Shown here: positions 8,793-16,133 of the stretch, in pieces
Layout of the letters: each line of letters opens with the position of its first letter
Position numbering within the stretch: position 1 is the stretch's first letter
Source of the DNA: Acidobacteriota bacterium
GTDB taxonomy: Bacteria; Acidobacteriota; Vicinamibacteria; Fen-336
Reading direction: 5' to 3'
Length of the DNA stretch: 36,033 nt
Assembly: GCA_016199625.1 (NCBI GenBank)
Contig: JACQGI010000009.1
Span: forward strand, 1-36,033
The notes under the pieces: generated by a model
What the model was told of the DNA's origin: nothing
What the model saw: only the letters and a program-made list of their open reading frames with translations
Databases searched by the model: none
Translations under genes and position numbers: made by a program

Positions 8793-9905
8793 GTGACTCT
8801 CCTCCTCTCGCTCCTCCTCGCCGGCACGACCGTGACCGGCCTCGTGTGGGACGACGCCGACGGGAACGGCCGCCGGGAGGGGCGCGAGAAGGGCCTCGCC
8901 GGCGTCGTGGTCTCCGACGGCCGCGCCCTCGCCGTGACGGCCGCCGACGGGAGCTATCGACTCGAGGCGGGTGGGCGGAACGTCTTCGTCGTCCTCCCGG
9001 GCGACCTGCGGCCGACGACGCCCTGGTGGCGCCCCCGTGCCGAGGCCGTGGATTTCGGCCTGGCCGCGGACCCGGCCCTCGAGGCCTGGCGCTTCGCGCA
9101 CCTCTCCGACACGCACCTCCACGCCGGCAACGTCGAGCGGACACGGAGGGCCTTCGCGCTGGCGCGCGAGGGAAAGGCCGCGCTGGCGATCGTGAGCGGC
9201 GACCTCATTCGCGACGCGCTGCGGGTCGGTGAGGACACGGCGCGGGGTGAGTTCGCGCTGTACGCCGCCGAGGTCGCCCGTGCCGGCCTCCCGGTCTGGA
9301 GCGGCATCGGCAACCACGAGGTCTTCGGCGTCGAGCGCCACCTGAGCCTCGTGCCGCCGACGCACCCCGCGTACGGCAAGCGGATGTACGAGGAGATCCT
9401 CGGCCCGCGGTACTACGCCTTCAGCCGCGGTCGCGTGCACTTCCTGATGCTGGACACCGTCGCCGTGGACGACATCTGGTACTACGGCGCCATCGACGTC
9501 GACCAGCTCGAATGGATCCGCAGCGAGCTGGCCCACGTCCCGCCGGGTACGACCATCGTGACCGTCGGCCACATCGGCTTCCGGATCGGCGCCCAGTCGC
9601 GGTTCTTCGCCGCCGAGGGGCGCGACCGGACGCTCCTCACGGTGGAGGGCGTGACGTACTACCGCCACGTGGTCCGCAACGCCTCGGCTTTGGCCGAGGT
9701 CCTGAAGCCCTACCGCTGGACCCTGGCCCTCCAGGGTCACACCCACATGGGCGAGCGGCTCCGCTTCCTCGACGAGACCCGGACGCGGTTCCACACCGCC
9801 CCGGCGGTGGACCGCGCCGCCTTCGCCCCCGTCCCCTCGGGGATCGCCGTCTACTCGGTGAAGGGCGACGCCGTGGACGACGGCGACTGGGTGATCATCG
9901 ACTAG
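8793..9905 (+). CDS. Exported calcineurin-like metallophosphoesterase
   Basis: A 370-residue protein with a short N-terminal signal-like segment (MTLLLSLLLAGTTVTG), then an SdrD-B/MetallophosN-like beta domain (VWDDADGNGRREGREKGLAGVVVSDG) at about residues 15-90, then the calcineurin-type catalytic domain. All metal-binding blocks are present: LSDTHLH (Asp106, His108), SGDLIRD, GNHE, VGHI and QGHTHMG. It probably hydrolyses phosphomono- or diesters outside the cytoplasm; the substrate is unknown. The GTG start follows a TTGACA promoter closely. The stop is 33 bases from the convergent tautomerase gene. The N-terminal domain is like that of CapA/CalC-type MetallophosN proteins, where it helps fold or bind substrate. 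Confidence 0.9.
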   Translation: MTLLLSLLLAGTTVTGLVWDDADGNGRREGREKGLAGVVVSDGRALAVTAADGSYRLEAGGRNVFVVLPGDLRPTTPWWRPRAEAVDFGLAADPALEAWRFAHLSDTHLHAGNVERTRRAFALAREGKAALAIVSGDLIRDALRVGEDTARGEFALYAAEVARAGLPVWSGIGNHEVFGVERHLSLVPPTHPAYGKRMYEEILGPRYYAFSRGRVHFLMLDTVAVDDIWYYGAIDVDQLEWIRSELAHVPPGTTIVTVGHIGFRIGAQSRFFAAEGRDRTLLTVEGVTYYRHVVRNASALAEVLKPYRWTLALQGHTHMGERLRFLDETRTRFHTAPAVDRAAFAPVPSGIAVYSVKGDAVDDGDWVIID

Positions 9906-9938
9906 AAGTGAGAGGGACGCCGCGGCGACCGAACGCCG

Positions 9939-10325
9939 TCACGGCGCCGGGGGGTAGCTCATCACGCCGCCGCCGAAGCACCAGTTCTCCCTCGTCACTT
10001 CCACGAGGTTGACGAGCACGTCCTCGCGGCGGAAGCCGGCGGCGATGCCGGCGTCGGCGATGCGGGCGTAGAGGGCCTTCTTCACGTCGACGGTCCGGCC
10101 CTGGTTCAGGAATATCTGGACGAAGGCCATCGGCCCCGTGTGGGCGAGCCCCAGGTAGGTCCGGCTGAAGATCAGGTTGTCCGGCGGGACCTCCTCGATC
10201 ACCTGGAAGCGGTCGTCGGGCGGGACGCTCGCCGTCTCCACGAGGGCGCCATGGACGCCGTCGGCCAGGGCGCGGCGGCGCTCCGCGGGGACTCCCTGGG
10301 GCACGGTGATCCGGACGAGGGGCAT
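9939..10325 (-). CDS. Tautomerase family protein (Tautomerase_2-like)
   Basis: A 128-residue protein starting MPLVRITVPQG, so Pro becomes the N-terminal residue after Met removal; this Pro is the catalytic base of the 4-oxalocrotonate tautomerase superfamily. Its length, about twice the 62-residue 4-OT subunit, and internal features (PDNLIFSRTYLG, VQIFLNQGRTVDVKKALY, DVLVNLVEVTRENWCFGGG) match the Tautomerase_2 group with two fused beta-alpha-beta units. Substrate is unknown; relatives act on enol-keto tautomers or dehalogenate. The frame extends far upstream without a stop, but the ATG at 10325, preceded by an AGGAGG-like site, is the only sensible start. It is divergent from a DinB gene across a 69-base region with a perfect palindrome. 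Confidence 0.9.
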   Translation of the reverse strand: MPLVRITVPQGVPAERRRALADGVHGALVETASVPPDDRFQVIEEVPPDNLIFSRTYLGLAHTGPMAFVQIFLNQGRTVDVKKALYARIADAGIAAGFRREDVLVNLVEVTRENWCFGGGVMSYPPAP

Positions 10326-10347
10326 GAGGTCCTCCTGTCGCCCGCGG

Positions 10348-10372
10348 ATTCTAGCCGAGCGGCGGCTAGAAT
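10348..10372. promoter_or_regulatory. Palindromic bidirectional promoter between tautomerase and DinB genes
   Basis: A perfect 10-bp inverted repeat, ATTCTAGCCG-(5)-CGGCTAGAAT. Each arm holds an outward-reading TAGAAT -10-like hexamer (10367-10372 rightward, 10348-10353 leftward). The distances to the two start codons (22 bases to 10395, 22 bases to 10325) are equal, and each side then has a Shine-Dalgarno. The structure fits a symmetric bidirectional promoter or a shared operator. Confidence 0.55.
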
Positions 10373-10394
10373 ACGGCTCTCCGGGGAGGGAAGG

Positions 10395-10919
10395 ATGCTG
10401 CAGAGGGCCGACGCCGCCCGGCTGTTCGGGTACGACTCCTGGGCGAACCATCGCCTGATCCGCGCCGCCGCCACGCTGACGACCGAGCAGTTCAAGAGGG
10501 ACCTCGGCTCGAGCCACGGCGGCGTGCGGGGCACGCTGACCCACGTGCTGTCGGCCGAGTGGATCTGGCTCGAGCGCTGGAAGGGCGTCTCGCCGTCCCG
10601 GATGCTCGACGAGTCGGAGTTCCCCGACGTCCTCGCCCTCCGGGAGCGCTGGCGGGCGGTCGACGAGCACCGCGACGCGTGGTTCGCCTCGCTCAAGAAG
10701 GGCGCCCTCTCGGCGAAGGTCCGCTACCGGAACACCGAGGGGAAGGAGTGGGAGGCCCCGCTGTGGCAGCTCATCCAGCACGTGGTCAACCACTCCACGT
10801 ACCACCGCGGCCAGGTGACGACCCTGCTGCGCCTCCTCGGCGCCAAGGCGGTGTCCACCGACATCGTGCTGTGGGACCGGGAGCGCGAGGCGAAGAAGGC
10901 CAGGGGCGGGGCCGCCTAG
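10395..10919 (+). CDS. DinB-family metal-dependent protein
   Basis: A 174-residue DinB/YfiT-like four-helix bundle protein. The three metal-ligand histidines are visible: one in LTHVLSAEWIWL (near residue 55) and two in HVVNHSTYHRGQV (near residues 135-143). The N-terminal LFGYDSWANHRLI is a standard opening of the family. Members are putative metal-dependent hydrolases or thiol transferases; function here is unknown. The ATG has a strong GGGAGGGAAGG-type ribosome site. It shares a symmetric divergent promoter region with the tautomerase gene, so the two may be co-regulated. A GC-rich hairpin follows the stop. Confidence 0.9.
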   Translation: MLQRADAARLFGYDSWANHRLIRAAATLTTEQFKRDLGSSHGGVRGTLTHVLSAEWIWLERWKGVSPSRMLDESEFPDVLALRERWRAVDEHRDAWFASLKKGALSAKVRYRNTEGKEWEAPLWQLIQHVVNHSTYHRGQVTTLLRLLGAKAVSTDIVLWDREREAKKARGGAA

Positions 10920-10940
10920 CCGGCGGCCGCCTCCGCCGGC
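10919..10940 (+). terminator. Hairpin after the DinB gene
   Basis: A perfect 8-bp stem (10919-10926 with 10933-10940) and a 6-base loop, starting at the last base of the stop codon. No U-run follows. The same kind of hairpin follows several other genes here. Confidence 0.45.
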
Positions 10941-10967
10941 TCGCCGGTGAGGTGCAGGGCCAGGGAG

Positions 10968-10973
10968 TAGACT
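10968..10973 (+). promoter_or_regulatory. -10-like box (TAGACT) for the secreted hydrolase gene
   Basis: TAGACT lies 36 bases before the ATG at 11010, with an AAGGTGAGG ribosome site in between. It is the only -10-like hexamer in the 90-base gap after the DinB hairpin. No clear -35. Confidence 0.3.
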
Positions 10974-11009
10974 GGTTCCTTGGGGGCGTGCCGAAGGTGA
11001 GGTGTCGCC

Positions 11010-12308
11010 ATGCCTGCCACGGTCCCGCGGCTCCTGCTGCTCGCGGCCCTGACTTTTCCCAGCGTCGGCTCCGAAGACAAGGTCGATCCCCTGAGACGAC
11101 GCGCCGCGTTCCCGAAGGAGGCCTATTCCTGCTGCGACGTCCTCTACGACTCCGTTCTCACGGATCGCGGCCAGCGCGTGCGGACGATCGTCACGCGGCC
11201 GAAGGGTGCGGCGGGCCGCCTCCCGGCGGTGCTCTTCGTCGGCTGGCTCTCCTGCGACTCCGTCGAGCAGTCGCTCGAGGCCGAAGCCGACGGTTGGGGC
11301 CGGACGCTCCGCGGCCTGGTGACGGACACGGGCATGGTCACCATGCGCGTGGACAAGCCCGGCGCCGGCGACAGCGAGGGCGTTTGTTCCGAGACGGACT
11401 ACGAGGGGGAGGTGGCCGCCTACCGCGCGGCGCTCGAGGCGCTGCGCCGCTCCGCCCTCGTGGACCCCGACGCCATCGCGCTCTTCGGCGGGAGCATGGG
11501 CGGCGCGACGGCGCCTCTCGTGGCCCAGGGACAGAAGCTGCGAGGTGTCGCCGTCTGGGGCACCTTCGCGAAGAGCTGGCTCGAGCACATGCTCGAGCAG
11601 GAGCGCCGGCGCCTCGCTCTCGCCGGGGACCCGCCCGGCCGCGTCGGGGAGAAGATGCGCGGCTACGGAGAGCTGTACGGCCTCTTCCTGACCCAGAAGC
11701 TCGCCCCCCGCGAGGTCCTGCGCCGGAGCCCGCACCTCTCGCCGCTCTGGCACGGCGGCCCCGAGGACCTCTACGGCCGCCCCGCCTCCTTCCACCATCA
11801 GGCCCAGGACCTGAACCTGCCGGCCGCGTGGGAGGCCCTCGACGTACCGGTCCTGTCCATCCACGGGGAGTACGACTGGATCATGAGCCGCGAGGACCAG
11901 CAGATGATCGTGGACGTGGTGAACCGCGCGCACCCGGGGCGGGCGCGGTTCGTTGGCGCGCCGAAGACCGACCACCACTTCATGGCCTTCGACGACCCCG
12001 AGGCCGCCTTCCGCGACGAAGGCGGGCGGTGGAACCGCGAGGTCCTCGATGAAGTCGTCGGCTGGCTGAAGGAGGTCACGGCGCCGGCGTCGGCCGCCGC
12101 GAAGGCGAGCCCGTCCTCCTTCGATGCCTCGGTGCGCCCCGTCCTCGAGCGCCGCTGCGTCCCGTGCCACTTCCCCGGAGGCTCGATGTACGCGCGCCTG
12201 CCCTTCGACGCCGGCGAGACGATCCGCTCGCACCGCGAGGGGGTCCTGCGACGCCTCAAGGGCGACGACCGGGCAGCCGTCGAGGCCTGGCTCGGTCCGG
12301 CAGAGTGA
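11010..12308 (+). CDS. Secreted alpha/beta hydrolase with C-terminal c-type haem (CxxCH) segment
   Basis: A 432-residue protein with a signal peptide (MPATVPRLLLLAALTFPSVGS). Residues about 30-355 form an alpha/beta-hydrolase: nucleophile Ser162 in GGSMGG, Asp289 in HGEYDW and His322/His323 in KTDHHFM; the RVDKPGAGDSEG stretch resembles the dienelactone-hydrolase/peptidase S9-like branch. After an Ala-rich linker the tail (about 372-432) has FDASVRPVLERR followed by CVPCH (Cys383, Cys386, His387), the covalent haem attachment motif, with Met393 as a possible sixth ligand. That tail resembles the single-haem segments of planctomycete/acidobacterial cytochrome c domains. An esterase or peptidase tied to a haem group outside the cytoplasm is unusual; neither substrate nor haem loading is proven. 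Confidence 0.85.
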   Translation: MPATVPRLLLLAALTFPSVGSEDKVDPLRRRAAFPKEAYSCCDVLYDSVLTDRGQRVRTIVTRPKGAAGRLPAVLFVGWLSCDSVEQSLEAEADGWGRTLRGLVTDTGMVTMRVDKPGAGDSEGVCSETDYEGEVAAYRAALEALRRSALVDPDAIALFGGSMGGATAPLVAQGQKLRGVAVWGTFAKSWLEHMLEQERRRLALAGDPPGRVGEKMRGYGELYGLFLTQKLAPREVLRRSPHLSPLWHGGPEDLYGRPASFHHQAQDLNLPAAWEALDVPVLSIHGEYDWIMSREDQQMIVDVVNRAHPGRARFVGAPKTDHHFMAFDDPEAAFRDEGGRWNREVLDEVVGWLKEVTAPASAAAKASPSSFDASVRPVLERRCVPCHFPGGSMYARLPFDAGETIRSHREGVLRRLKGDDRAAVEAWLGPAE

Positions 12309-12310
12309 GG

Positions 12311-12331
12311 GACGGGCGGCCCGCGCCCGTC
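12311..12331. terminator. Bidirectional hairpin between convergent hydrolase and FHA-regulator genes
   Basis: An 8-bp perfect stem (GACGGGCG at 12311-12318 with CGCCCGTC at 12324-12331) and a 5-base loop. It fills the 24-base gap between the two converging stop codons and could act in both directions. No U-run on either side. Confidence 0.5.
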
Positions 12332-12332
12332 G

Positions 12333-12983
12333 TCAGTCCGTGTGGTCCGTGGCCGTCGTGTCGCTCGAAGCCAGGGCGCAGAAGACGAGAACGGTGGAGC
12401 CGAGGCAGATCTCGTCGCCGAGCGCCAGGCGGACGGGGCCCGTGACGCGCCGGCCGCTGACGAACGTCCCGTTCTTGCTCGCCAGATCCTCGATCACGGC
12501 CTGGCTGCCGGCTACGAGGATGCGGGCGTGGAGGCGGGAGACCTTGGCCTGGTCCACGCGGATCGCGCACTCGGAGCTGCGACCGAGCACGTTCTCGCCC
12601 TCGCCCAGGGTGAGGGTGCGTCCTTTCCAGAGCAGGCCGCACTCCGCCGGCGGCTTCGGAGGCTCTTCCGCGCCCAGCTCCGCAGCCTCACCCGCGAAGG
12701 CGTAGCCGAAGCCGTGGGCGGTGCGCAGGAAGCGCGGCGTGCGCGTCTGGTCGCCGAGGGCCTTGCGGAGCTCGGTGACGAGACGCGGCAGGCTCGTGTG
12801 GGAGACGAAGGTCCCGGGCCACAGCAGGTCGTGGAGCTCCTCGCGGGGCACGACCCGCGGCCGCCGCTCGAGGAGCGCCTCGAGGAGCCGGAACGCCTTG
12901 GGTGTGAGCGGGATCACGCGCCCCTCCCGCGCTACCTGGCGCGCCGGGCCGTCGAAGACGCATTCGCCGAAGCGTAGCCGCAT
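12333..12983 (-). CDS. Winged-helix (OmpR-type) / FHA transcriptional regulator
   Basis: A 216-residue cytoplasmic regulator. Residues 1-95 form an OmpR/PhoB-type winged helix (LTPKAFRLLEALLERRPRVV, TELRKALGD, IRTAHGFGYAF-like ending). Residues about 112-205 form an FHA phosphothreonine-binding domain with its conserved blocks GRSSE, SRLHARI and DLASKNGTFVSG. The order matches mycobacterial EmbR, a target of Ser/Thr kinases, but the BTAD domain that lies between in EmbR is missing. DNA binding is therefore likely controlled by phosphothreonine recognition (inference); the kinase at 21154-23487 is a candidate partner. ATG start; it is divergent from a lipoprotein gene across a 97-base region with repeated CCGAAG motifs. 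Confidence 0.88.
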   Translation of the reverse strand: MRLRFGECVFDGPARQVAREGRVIPLTPKAFRLLEALLERRPRVVPREELHDLLWPGTFVSHTSLPRLVTELRKALGDQTRTPRFLRTAHGFGYAFAGEAAELGAEEPPKPPAECGLLWKGRTLTLGEGENVLGRSSECAIRVDQAKVSRLHARILVAGSQAVIEDLASKNGTFVSGRRVTGPVRLALGDEICLGSTVLVFCALASSDTTATDHTD

Positions 12984-12989
12984 GGCGCT

Positions 12990-13033
12990 CCGAAGATCTC
13001 AAGATACCCGAAGAAAGCCCGAAACACCCGAAG
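12990..13033. promoter_or_regulatory. CCGAAG direct repeats in the regulator/lipoprotein divergent region
   Basis: CCGAAG occurs at 12990-12995, 13008-13013 and 13028-13033, with CCGAAA at 13019-13024; another CCGAAG lies at 12967-12972 just inside the regulator gene. Spacings of 18, 11 and 9 bases include the roughly helical-turn spacing used by OmpR-type winged-helix proteins, which bind direct repeats. Likely operator of the adjacent FHA regulator (inference). Confidence 0.45.
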
Positions 13034-13080
13034 CCGTCGCGGCCGATCTTTCCCGTGACTTTCTCGCAAGGAGGAAAGCC

Positions 13081-13578
13081 ATGAAGACCACGGGATCGAA
13101 TCCGAGATCGACCTTCGCTGCGCTCCTCGCGCTTGGGATCGCGGCGAGCCTGGCGGCCTGCGGCGGTGGCGGGGGCAACGACATCCTCACGAACCCGCCG
13201 CCTCCGCCGCCGACCCAGCCTTCTCAGCCCAGCCGGGCCAACGTCGCGATGTCGATCGCCAACCCCTCGCTGCGCCTGTCGCCCCGGGGCGGCTTCAACT
13301 ACCGCCTCGAGTTCGACGTGACGGTGCGCGAGTCCGCGGGCGTCGGGGCGACGCTGAACTTCATGCGGGCCGACTTCCTCGACGCCGGGGGGGCGTTCCT
13401 CGAGCGCCAGGAGGCGGGGTCCAACGTGCTCAACCGCCTGCAGGCCAACGGGACCCTGGCGGGCCACGCCGAGGTGGACTTCAACACGGGCCGCGTCTCC
13501 GTGGCCGTGATCACCCTGGGGTATCGGGACGACCGAGGCAACTCGGGCGAGCAGCAGGCCCGGATCCTCTTCCAGTGA
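13081..13578 (+). CDS. Hypothetical lipoprotein
   Basis: A 165-residue protein of unknown function. It has a lipoprotein signal with a lipobox (LAAC, Cys about residue 24) followed by a Gly run, then a Pro-rich linker (NPPPPPPTQPSQPS), and a C-terminal beta-rich domain (about 55-165) with FNYRLEFDVTVRESAGVGATL and GRVSVAVITLGYRDDRGN. The mature form should be anchored in a membrane with the beta domain in the periplasm or outside. The ATG has a very strong AAGGAGG ribosome site. It is divergent from the winged-helix/FHA regulator and is the obvious candidate target of it. A perfect hairpin follows the stop. I do not recognise a named family. Confidence 0.82.
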   Translation: MKTTGSNPRSTFAALLALGIAASLAACGGGGGNDILTNPPPPPPTQPSQPSRANVAMSIANPSLRLSPRGGFNYRLEFDVTVRESAGVGATLNFMRADFLDAGGAFLERQEAGSNVLNRLQANGTLAGHAEVDFNTGRVSVAVITLGYRDDRGNSGEQQARILFQ

Positions 13579-13584
13579 TCGCCG

Positions 13585-13611
13585 GCGCGGACGGTCCGCT
13601 CCCGTCCGCGC
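13585..13611. terminator. Bidirectional hairpin between lipoprotein and amidohydrolase genes
   Basis: A perfect 10-bp stem (13585-13594 with 13602-13611) and a 7-base loop, in the 60-base gap between converging genes. It lacks a U-run but its position suits a two-way terminator. Confidence 0.55.
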
Positions 13612-13638
13612 ACCTCCAGGGGGCGGCGCCGCCGGCCG

Positions 13639-14949
13639 TCAGGGCCGCGCGGCGTCGTTCCGGACGACCGTCCCGCCCTTCATCACGAAGCGCACTTTCT
13701 CGGTGAGCTTCACGTCGGCGAGGGGGTCACCGGGCACGGCGACCACGTCGGCTTCCTTGCCCGGCTCGAGGGTGCCGACGCTCTCGTCGAGGCCGAGGAG
13801 GGCGGCGGCCGAGGAGGTGGCCGCGCGCAGCGACGCCGCCGGCGTCATGCCGTGGGCCACGAGGAGGGCGAACTCCTCGGCGTTCCGGCCGTGGGGGCTC
13901 ACGCCCGAGTCGGTGCCGAAGGCGATCTTGACGCTCATCTGGATCGCCTTGCGCAGGGCGCTCGCGTGGGCTTCTCCCGCGGCTTTGGCCTTCGCCGCGA
14001 TCTCCGGCGGGTAGTTCCGCGGCCGGCGCGCCGTGTACTCCACGGCCATCGCCGTCGGGACGAAGAACGTGCCCCGCTCCTTCATCATCCGCAGCGCCTC
14101 GTCGTCGAGGAACGAGCCGTGGTCCACGGAGTCGATCCCGGCGTGGATGGCGACCTTCGCCCCCTCGGCGCCGTGGGCGTGGGCGGCGACGCGCTTGCGG
14201 AGGCGGTGCGCCTCCTCCACGAGTGCGGTCATCTCCTCCTGGGTGAGCTGCGGTGTGTCCACCTCGTCGGAGAGCGAGAGCACGCCGCCCGTGGCGCACA
14301 CCTTGATGGCGTCGGCGCCGTACTTGACCTGGAAGCGGACGGCGTCGCGGAAGCCGTCGGGGCCGCTCGCGATGCCGTCGGCGATCCCCGACTCCTTGCC
14401 GAACAGCATGTACGGGTAGCCCGTCCGGTCGCAGTGCCCGCCCCGCGCGCCGAGGGCGTTCACGGTGACGAGGACCCGGGGCCCCGGGACGACGCCTGCG
14501 CCGATCGCGTTGCGGAGGCCCACGTCCACGAACTCGCCGGCTCCGAGGTCCCGGACCGTGGTGAAGCCGGCCGCGAGGGTCCGGCGGGCGAACTCGCCGG
14601 CACGGAGGGCGGTCTCGGCCACGCTGCGCCGCAGGTCCTCGACGGTGCCCCGGTACCAGTTGTCGGTCGCCTCGCCCGTCAGGTGGACGTGGGTGTCGAT
14701 GAGGCCCGGGAGCAGCGTCGCGTCGCCGAGGTCGATGACCGTGGCGCCCGCCGGGATCGGGAGCCGGGAGCCGACCGCCTTGATCTTCGTCCCCTCGACC
14801 ACGACCACGGCGTCCCGCACGAGAGTGTCCCTCGTGCCGTCGAAGAGGCGCGCGGCCTTGACGACGGTGACCTGGGGCGCTCTCTCGGCGGGAGACGCCG
14901 GGGCGGCGGCGAGGATCGCGGCGAGCGCGAGGGCGGGGCGTGGCGTCAT
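13639..14949 (-). CDS. Exported amidohydrolase (imidazolonepropionase/prolidase-like)
   Basis: A 436-residue protein with a signal peptide ([22 protein letters not shown]) and a metal-dependent amidohydrolase fold. Metal-site blocks are present: DTHVH after LLPGLI, the bridging Lys in [21 protein letters not shown] and the catalytic Asp in FGTDSG; the C-terminal beta sandwich returns with [10 protein letters not shown]. It belongs to the large group of secreted Xaa-Pro dipeptidase/imidazolonepropionase-like enzymes abundant in Acidobacteriota, likely hydrolysing a small peptide or cyclic amide; the substrate is unknown. A good AGGAGGT ribosome site precedes the ATG and a TAGCAT -10-like box lies upstream at 14977-14982. 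It is divergent from the threonine aldolase gene. Confidence 0.92.
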   Translation of the reverse strand: MTPRPALALAAILAAAPASPAERAPQVTVVKAARLFDGTRDTLVRDAVVVVEGTKIKAVGSRLPIPAGATVIDLGDATLLPGLIDTHVHLTGEATDNWYRGTVEDLRRSVAETALRAGEFARRTLAAGFTTVRDLGAGEFVDVGLRNAIGAGVVPGPRVLVTVNALGARGGHCDRTGYPYMLFGKESGIADGIASGPDGFRDAVRFQVKYGADAIKVCATGGVLSLSDEVDTPQLTQEEMTALVEEAHRLRKRVAAHAHGAEGAKVAIHAGIDSVDHGSFLDDEALRMMKERGTFFVPTAMAVEYTARRPRNYPPEIAAKAKAAGEAHASALRKAIQMSVKIAFGTDSGVSPHGRNAEEFALLVAHGMTPAASLRAATSSAAALLGLDESVGTLEPGKEADVVAVPGDPLADVKLTEKVRFVMKGGTVVRNDAARP

Positions 14950-14976
14950 TCGTGACCTCCTGGCGTCCGGCCGGGA

Positions 14977-14982
14977 ATGCTA
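14977..14982 (-). promoter_or_regulatory. -10-like box (TAGCAT) for the amidohydrolase gene
   Basis: On the minus strand TAGCAT lies 27 bases before the ATG at 14949, with AGGAGGT in between. No convincing -35 was found. Confidence 0.35.
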
Positions 14983-15010
14983 CACCCCGGCGCAGCGGGG
15001 CCGCCGCGGC

Positions 15011-15039
15011 TTCACAAAGATTCACAGCCCTGCTAGCCT
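15011..15039 (+). promoter_or_regulatory. Promoter of the threonine aldolase gene
   Basis: TTCACA at 15011-15016, 17 bases, then an extended -10 TGC-TAGCCT (hexamer 15034-15039). The GTG start at 15048 follows after only eight bases, so the mRNA is likely leaderless. TTCACA is repeated exactly 10 bases downstream (15021-15026), on the same helix face. Confidence 0.5.
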
Positions 15040-15047
15040 TCGGCCTC

Positions 15048-16070
<1,023 letters not shown>

Positions 16071-16077
16071 CCCGGCG

Positions 16078-16096
16078 CCGGCGCTACCTGCGCCGG
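16078..16096 (+). terminator. Hairpin after the threonine aldolase gene
   Basis: A 7-bp stem (CCGGCGC at 16078-16084 with GCGCCGG at 16090-16096) and a 5-base loop, seven bases past the stop and just before the next promoter-like element. No U-run. Confidence 0.45.
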
Positions 16097-16108
16097 AGGG
16101 GGCGGTGC

Positions 16109-16114
16109 TATCGT
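16109..16114 (+). promoter_or_regulatory. Extended -10-like box (TGC-TATCGT) for the glycerol-3-phosphate dehydrogenase gene
   Basis: TATCGT with a TGC extension lies 19 bases before the GTG at 16134, directly after the aldolase hairpin. A GTG at 16122 is out of frame with the gene. No clear -35. Confidence 0.35.
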
Positions 16115-16133
16115 CCCGCCTCGTGAGGGTGGC

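Noticed and set aside
9923-9938. CGGCG/CGCCG hairpin between the phosphoesterase and tautomerase stops
   Set aside because: Only a 5-bp stem in GC-rich sequence; expected by chance.
9939-12233. Very long open minus-strand frame (764 codons) continuing upstream of the tautomerase
   Set aside because: Only the MPLVRI... part resembles a protein; the rest is antisense to the DinB and hydrolase genes and is Arg/Gly/Pro/Glu-rich filler, as expected from GC-rich codon bias.
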